Assembly: GCA_039024295.1 (NCBI GenBank) | Contig: JBCDIQ010000182.1 | Coordinates: 1-11,098, forward strand | DNA: 11,098 nt | Source of the DNA: JBCDIQ01 sp039024295 | GTDB lineage: Bacteria; Bacteroidota; Bacteroidia; J057 | Direction of reading: 5' to 3' | Shown here: positions 7,406 to 11,098 of the stretch, piece by piece | Layout of the letters: each line of letters starts with the position of its first letter | Position numbering within the stretch: position 1 is the stretch's first letter | Translations under genes and position numbers: made by a program | Notes under the pieces: model-generated | What the model was told of the DNA's origin: nothing | The model's database searches: none | The model's input: only the letters and a program-made list of their open reading frames with translations

Positions 7406-7438
7406 AAGCGGTATTCTCAAAAATACCGCTTATTTTTT
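7406..7438 (+). terminator. Rho-independent terminator after the HtrA-like gene
   Basis: A perfect 10-bp stem (7406-7415 with 7422-7431) surrounds a CTCAAA loop and is followed by TATTTTTT. It lies 23 bases after the protease stop and ends only about 24 bases before the histidine kinase start codon, so it also forms part of whatever leader that gene has. Confidence 0.9.
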
Positions 7439-7462
7439 GTCCCAAAGGTTAACCCAGCATGT

Positions 7463-8455
7463 ATGGACCTTGGTGATTTTGTTAAAAAATACAGAGAAAG
7501 ACTTCTCCCGCTGCTTATTTGTCTGGTAATTCCTTGGTTACAGATAATTAATTCTGCTCCCTATCGGGAGAGCTTGGGGGTCGGTGAGCTTATCGGAAGG
7601 TGGCTGTTGATAGCTACTTTTTTGCTGATTATCTGGTACGCAAACGATTATGTCATTTCTTCCTTCAAGAACAAGTTCCTCCTTATCCCTGCTAATATTT
7701 TGGTAGTAGGGGTGATTTTGGGTATTCAAGCCCTTCTGATACAATTTGGCCCTGAGATAGCTGATAAAGAGCCTGTTGGGCTGATTATTTTCCGCATGAG
7801 TATCGCATCCACCTTGTTCATAACCATACAAGGGAGTATGCATGCAATCCGCCAGAATGCCCAGCTAAAAATGGAAAATTATGCTTTGCAGTCTGAAAAT
7901 TATCGCGCCCAGCTAGACCAGCTGAAAAAGCAGGTGAACCCTCATTTTTTGTTCAATTCGTTGAGTACCCTTCAGACCATGATCCATTCGGGACATGAGC
8001 AGAGCGAGGAATTCGTTTATCAGCTTTCGGATGTATATCGGCAATTGCTCCAGACACGCGAAACGAATGTGATCAGCCTACAAAAGGAATTAGAGTTTTT
8101 AAATGCCTACCTCTTTCTCCTAAGGAATCGGCATGAGCATGCCCTCGAAATTGACATCAAAGTGGAGGAAGGATCACTTGCATACAGCTTGCCGACTTTT
8201 GGGCTACAATTACTGGTGGAAAATTGTACCAAGCATAACATTGTCTCTGAACGGAATCCGCTCAAGATTGAGATTTTTCAACGTGATCCGATGACCATTA
8301 CGGTATCCAACAACCTCCAGCCTAAGCGAAATGTCCAATCTTTTGGGGTTGGACTGGAAAATCTAAAAAAACGATATGAACTCATGGGCATCGAAGATGG
8401 GGTGGTGGTGGAGCAAGACGATACACACTATTCTGTGACCTTAAAGCTATTCTGA
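7463..8455 (+). CDS. LytS-type membrane sensor histidine kinase
   Basis: This 330-residue protein has four predicted membrane helices (about residues 14-31, 43-61, 72-95 and 105-124), then a short coiled-coil linker (about 126-158), then a His_kinase (PF06580-type) domain. The phospho-acceptor is His161 in Asn-Pro-His-Phe-Leu-Phe-Asn. The ATP-binding N box is Leu-Val-Glu-Asn-x-x-Lys-His-Asn at 251-259, and the glycine-rich box is Gly-Val-Gly-Leu-Glu-Asn at 295-300. There is no separate periplasmic sensor domain, so the signal is probably detected in or near the membrane. The stop codon overlaps the start of the next gene by one base (TGATG), pointing to co-translation with its cognate response regulator. 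Confidence 0.92.
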   Translation: MDLGDFVKKYRERLLPLLICLVIPWLQIINSAPYRESLGVGELIGRWLLIATFLLIIWYANDYVISSFKNKFLLIPANILVVGVILGIQALLIQFGPEIADKEPVGLIIFRMSIASTLFITIQGSMHAIRQNAQLKMENYALQSENYRAQLDQLKKQVNPHFLFNSLSTLQTMIHSGHEQSEEFVYQLSDVYRQLLQTRETNVISLQKELEFLNAYLFLLRNRHEHALEIDIKVEEGSLAYSLPTFGLQLLVENCTKHNIVSERNPLKIEIFQRDPMTITVSNNLQPKRNVQSFGVGLENLKKRYELMGIEDGVVVEQDDTHYSVTLKLF

Positions 8456-9222
8456 TGGTACATGTATTGGTGGTAGAGGACGAGAAGCGGACAGCAGACA
8501 TGCTGAAAGAGCTGATTGAAAACCAATCGGATTATCTGGTGGTAAACGTCTGTGACAGCATTGATTCGACTGTTGCCTATTTACGCAAAAACCAGCAGAA
8601 GCTTGACCTGATATTTCTCGACATCCAGCTGGCAGATGGGGAGAGCTTTGAGATTTTTGGCGAAGTAGAGGTGACCATACCCGTAATTTTTTGTACGGCA
8701 TATGATGAGCACCTCCTCAAAGCCTTCCAACACAACGGCATCAATTATCTTCTGAAACCCATTCGGGAGCAAGACATTGATGAAGCCCTTTCGAAGTTTG
8801 AACGCCTCCGGTCTTCTTTCAGTAAAAGCCCGGGCCAGACCAGCATTCAGGTACAGGAACTAATCCAAGACCGGAAACCCCTTCAAAAAACCTTTTTGGC
8901 TCGCTACCGAGACAAAATGATCCCAGTTTCGGTAAACGACATTGGGTTTATCTTGCTCAAAGATGAAGTGGTGTACCTGTACACCTTTGATGGAGAGCGA
9001 TTCCCGGTTTTCAAGAAGATGGAGGAAATAGCACAGGCACTCGACAGCAACCAATTCTTCAGGATCAACCGCCAAATGATGGTGAATCGGGAGGCAATCC
9101 GGGAGATAGAACCCTACTTCAACCGCAAAGTCGTGGTTTTCTTGACCTTTGAACTGCCTGAAAAAGCCATCGTGAGCCGCTTGAAGGTATCTCCCTTCAT
9201 GAAATGGATAGAAGGATCTTAG
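8455..9222 (+). CDS. LytTR-family response regulator
   Basis: This 255-residue protein has a receiver domain (about residues 1-118) with acidic Glu8/Asp9, phospho-acceptor Asp56 in Phe-Leu-Asp-Ile-Gln, switch Thr81 and conserved Lys101 in Leu-Lys-Pro. A linker is followed by a LytTR DNA-binding domain (about 148-252), recognisable by Asp-Ile-Gly-Phe-Ile, Phe-Phe-Arg-Ile-Asn-Arg-Gln-Met-Met-Val-Asn and a C-terminal Val-Ser-Arg-Leu-Lys-Val-Ser. LytTR domains typically bind pairs of direct repeats about two helical turns apart. Such a pair is present downstream of this gene at 9285-9315. It is co-transcribed with the histidine kinase. No clear terminator follows, so some read-through into the next operon is possible. 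Confidence 0.93.
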   Translation: MVHVLVVEDEKRTADMLKELIENQSDYLVVNVCDSIDSTVAYLRKNQQKLDLIFLDIQLADGESFEIFGEVEVTIPVIFCTAYDEHLLKAFQHNGINYLLKPIREQDIDEALSKFERLRSSFSKSPGQTSIQVQELIQDRKPLQKTFLARYRDKMIPVSVNDIGFILLKDEVVYLYTFDGERFPVFKKMEEIAQALDSNQFFRINRQMMVNREAIREIEPYFNRKVVVFLTFELPEKAIVSRLKVSPFMKWIEGS

Positions 9223-9284
9223 CCAGCTGGTATCTCTCTGAGCCTCTTTCCTTGTAGTTAGCCCTTCCAACTTAGATGGGTTGG

Positions 9285-9315
9285 TGTTCAATTCCCATTT
9301 CGATTTGTTCAATTC
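9285..9315 (+). promoter_or_regulatory. Putative LytTR binding site (21-bp spaced direct repeat)
   Basis: TGTTCAATTC occurs at 9285-9294 and again at 9306-9315, an exact 10-bp direct repeat with centres 21 bp apart, that is, on the same face of the helix. Known LytTR regulators such as AgrA, ComE and AlgR bind two roughly 9-bp direct repeats separated by about 12 bp and containing a GTT core, which this matches in geometry and partly in sequence. It lies 64 bp before the DUF2147 start and 63 bp after the LytTR gene. The same 10-mer also occurs once inside the kinase gene (7950-7959), so the sequence itself is not unique. Confidence 0.5.
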
Positions 9316-9378
9316 GCTGGTTTTTGCCCCTCAAACGCCTTAAGGACTCGTCAAATTTGAGTGTAAAGCAAAAACAAC

Positions 9379-9810
9379 ATGAAACAAACGATCATCTTTT
9401 TCACCTTGTTGATGGTAGCAGCTACCGTTCAAGGATTAGCCCAGACCAGCGGCGATAAAATCTGTGGTACCTGGGTAAACGAAGAGAAAACTTCCCACAT
9501 CGAAGTCTACAAGGAATCTGGAAAATATTTTGCCAAGATCAGTTGGATGAAGGAGCCAAATACGAGTTCCGGAAAGCCAAAGACTGATCGCAACAACCCT
9601 GATTCCAAGTTAAGAGATCAACCAATTTTGGGGCTGGTAATTGTCTCTGATGTTGAATATCGCGGCGGAAAATGGAAGAATGGGACGCTTTATTCTCCTC
9701 AGAAAGGGCAAACGGTAAACTGCTCTTTTGATTTGGCCAGCGAAGGGGAGCTTCTCTTGACCGCTAGCAAAGGATTCTTTTCTACCACTAAAACCTGGAC
9801 CCGCTTGTGA
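9379..9810 (+). CDS. Secreted DUF2147 domain-containing protein
   Basis: This 143-residue protein has a signal peptide (about residues 1-21, ending GLA-Q). The rest is one DUF2147 domain: Gly-x-Trp near residue 30, Ile-Glu-Val-Tyr...Gly-Lys-Tyr-Phe-Ala-Lys-Ile, Asp-x-x-Asn-Pro-Asp, Pro-Ile-Leu-Gly, a Trp-x-x-Gly-x-Leu-Tyr-x-Pro-x-x-Gly motif, and a final Lys-Thr-Trp-x-Arg. The fold is probably a small beta-barrel in the periplasm or outer envelope; no biochemical function is established. Its stop codon overlaps the GTG start of the TolC-family gene (GTGA), so the two should be translated together. This association suggests a role linked to export or envelope maintenance. The 10-bp palindrome TCAAATTTGA at 9351-9360 and the direct repeat at 9285-9315 lie in its upstream region. 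Confidence 0.85.
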   Translation: MKQTIIFFTLLMVAATVQGLAQTSGDKICGTWVNEEKTSHIEVYKESGKYFAKISWMKEPNTSSGKPKTDRNNPDSKLRDQPILGLVIVSDVEYRGGKWKNGTLYSPQKGQTVNCSFDLASEGELLLTASKGFFSTTKTWTRL

Positions 9811-11098
9811 AACGCCCGATCAATATGATCTGGGCAGGAATATGGGTGGTCGCCTGGCAGCCGCTCCTTGCCCAGGAAAGCCAAGTGGTATTACAAGACG
9901 TAGCGCAAGCTGTGAGTCTTGCCTGGAAACAGAACCCCGAGCTTGAGGTGTATCAATTGCAGCACCAGAAAGCTGAAGCCGAGAAGCGGTCTGCTCAAGG
10001 GGCTTACCTCCCCCAAGTTTCTGCGACAGCCAATGGTCAGTACAACATGGACCTTGCCACGACGCCGTTTCCCTCGGAGTTAGGGGTCCTTCTCGGCGAA
10101 CCCGGCCAGTCGGTAGAAGTTCAGTTCGGGCAGGCATACGCTTACAATGCAGGAATCAATATTACCCAGAATATTGTAGACTGGCAGGCCCTGCAACGAA
10201 CCAGAATAAGCCAAGCTGCAATTAAAACGAGTGAGGCTCAAACGGCGGCCTATCGTCAGCAACTGGCAAATCAAACGGCCCTTAGCTATTATACCGCTCT
10301 TATTGCCCAGGAGGCGTTGGAGGTGAACCAGAAGGATTTGCAAGTAGCACGCAGCATTCTTCAGCTTTCTGAAGAAAAATTCAGGCAGGGATTGATCAAT
10401 CAGTTGAGCCTGAATCAGGCTAAGATCAATGTCAATAACCTCAAGCAAAGCGCGGCTTCCACGCAGATTCTGCTGGACCAGAGCATAAATCAGTTATCGC
10501 TGTTGTGCGGCCAAGTAAATGGAGAGGAAATCAAGCTGGCAGGAAATTCAAGCCTGGATGACCTGACCTTTCAACAGGTGCTGAACCAGGACCAGAACCT
10601 CCGGGTGTTGAAGCAGCAATTGGTACAAACAGAAACGCAATTAAGCCTCCAGCAAAGTGCCTATTTGCCGACCCTGTCTTTCTTCTCCTATTTCGGTCAG
10701 CAGCAGTTTCGTGATGACTTGGGCCTTTCATTTTCAGGCGATGCCTGGACCAATTACAACTATCTGGGCCTTAGCTTGTCGGTGCCAATTTTTACAGGGT
10801 TTTCTTCAAAAAACCAGGTAAAAATGGCAAAACTGGACCGTGAGATTGCCTGGGTAAAATTGGCCAACGAGACGGAAACCTCAGTAGCTAAAGACCAACT
10901 CCTCACGAAAAATTACCAGCAAAGCCTGCTTGCTGCCAGAGCCGCACATGACAACTTCCTACTCAATGAGGAAAACAGTGAATTGTCAAATCAGCAGTAC
11001 AAACAGGGCCTGATCAGCTTGGATGCATACTTTCGCGCCTTTGATGATTACCTCAAAGCTGAAAATACCTACCTGAACGCCCTTTCGACCCTTTATTC
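9807..11098 (+). CDS. TolC-family outer-membrane efflux protein (3' end outside window)
   Basis: The frame opens with GTG at 9807, overlapping the DUF2147 stop by four bases, and stays open for 430 codons to the window end. The GTG start is preferred over an ATG at 9825 because it supplies Lys-Arg before a hydrophobic core, completing a signal peptide that ends at about residue 22 (LLA-Q). The mature protein shows the internal duplication of TolC proteins. Each half has a Tyr-Leu-Pro-(Gln/Thr)-(Val/Leu)-Ser strand start, an amphipathic beta segment (Gly-Leu-Ser-Leu-Ser-Val-Pro-Ile-Phe in the second half) and long Gln/Asn/Ala-rich helices containing (Phe/Tyr)-(Arg/Lys)-Gln-Gly-Leu-Ile. TolC trimers form the outer-membrane channel of type I secretion and tripartite drug-efflux pumps. 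Only a short C-terminal part is likely missing. Periplasmic adaptor and inner-membrane pump genes are expected downstream but are not visible. Confidence 0.9.
   Translation, partial: MKRPINMIWAGIWVVAWQPLLAQESQVVLQDVAQAVSLAWKQNPELEVYQLQHQKAEAEKRSAQGAYLPQVSATANGQYNMDLATTPFPSELGVLLGEPGQSVEVQFGQAYAYNAGINITQNIVDWQALQRTRISQAAIKTSEAQTAAYRQQLANQTALSYYTALIAQEALEVNQKDLQVARSILQLSEEKFRQGLINQLSLNQAKINVNNLKQSAASTQILLDQSINQLSLLCGQVNGEEIKLAGNSSLDDLTFQQVLNQDQNLRVLKQQLVQTETQLSLQQSAYLPTLSFFSYFGQQQFRDDLGLSFSGDAWTNYNYLGLSLSVPIFTGFSSKNQVKMAKLDREIAWVKLANETETSVAKDQLLTKNYQQSLLAARAAHDNFLLNEENSELSNQQYKQGLISLDAYFRAFDDYLKAENTYLNALSTLY

Noticed and set aside
7950..7959. Third copy of TGTTCAATTC, inside the kinase gene
   Set aside because: It encodes the conserved Phe-Asn-Ser after the catalytic His, has no partner copy 21 bp away, and is probably chance.
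9276..9458. 60-codon plus-strand ORF crossing the DUF2147 start
   Set aside because: It overlaps the DUF2147 signal peptide in another frame and covers the putative regulatory repeat; it has no protein features.
9820..10137. Minus-strand ORFs opposite the TolC-family gene
   Set aside because: They are antisense to a continuous 430-codon frame with clear TolC features and have no features of their own.

Overview
The window looks like chromosomal DNA from a Bacteroidota species. The evidence is a 1010-residue secreted protein with SprB-type repeats and a type IX secretion (T9SS) C-terminal sorting domain, a LytS/LytTR two-component pair of the Bacteroidota kind, and start codons without consistent Shine-Dalgarno sequences. 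The long SprB-repeat/T9SS protein and the moderate G+C suggest Saprospirales or a relative, but this is an inference and not a sequence match. No tRNA, rRNA, CRISPR array, transposase or integrase was found.

Layout. (1) 1-320: no convincing gene; inverted and direct repeats, then a perfect bidirectional terminator hairpin. (2) 321-2796, minus strand: a multi-pass RnfD/NqrB-like membrane protein followed by a membrane-anchored DUF2330 protein. The 136-bp gap between them is almost filled by a degenerate repeat in exact 7-bp register that flips orientation across a central hairpin. (3) 2797-3135: AT-rich divergent intergenic region. (4) 3136-6168, plus strand: a T9SS-exported protein with Asp-box (sialidase-like) motifs and four SprB-type repeats, closed by a terminator. 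(5) 6336-7382: an HtrA/DegP-type serine protease with one PDZ domain and no visible signal peptide, closed by a strong terminator. (6) 7463-9222: a LytS-type histidine kinase and a LytTR response regulator whose stop and start codons overlap by one base. (7) 9379 to the right edge: a secreted DUF2147 protein whose stop overlaps the GTG start of a TolC-family outer-membrane efflux protein, cut off by the window end.

How the genes may work together. The most coherent module is the right third. A membrane histidine kinase and a LytTR regulator are followed by an intergenic region carrying an exact 10-bp direct repeat with 21-bp centre-to-centre spacing. That is the geometry of known LytTR-family binding sites, and it lies directly upstream of the DUF2147-TolC operon. 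This suggests that the pair senses an envelope signal and controls an export system whose remaining parts would lie beyond the right edge. The left module (RnfD-like plus DUF2330) is probably a two-gene membrane unit of unknown function.

I did not find a clearly new multi-gene system. The best candidates for a second look are the heptad-phased inverted repeat (1822-1954) and the putative LytTR site (9285-9315).
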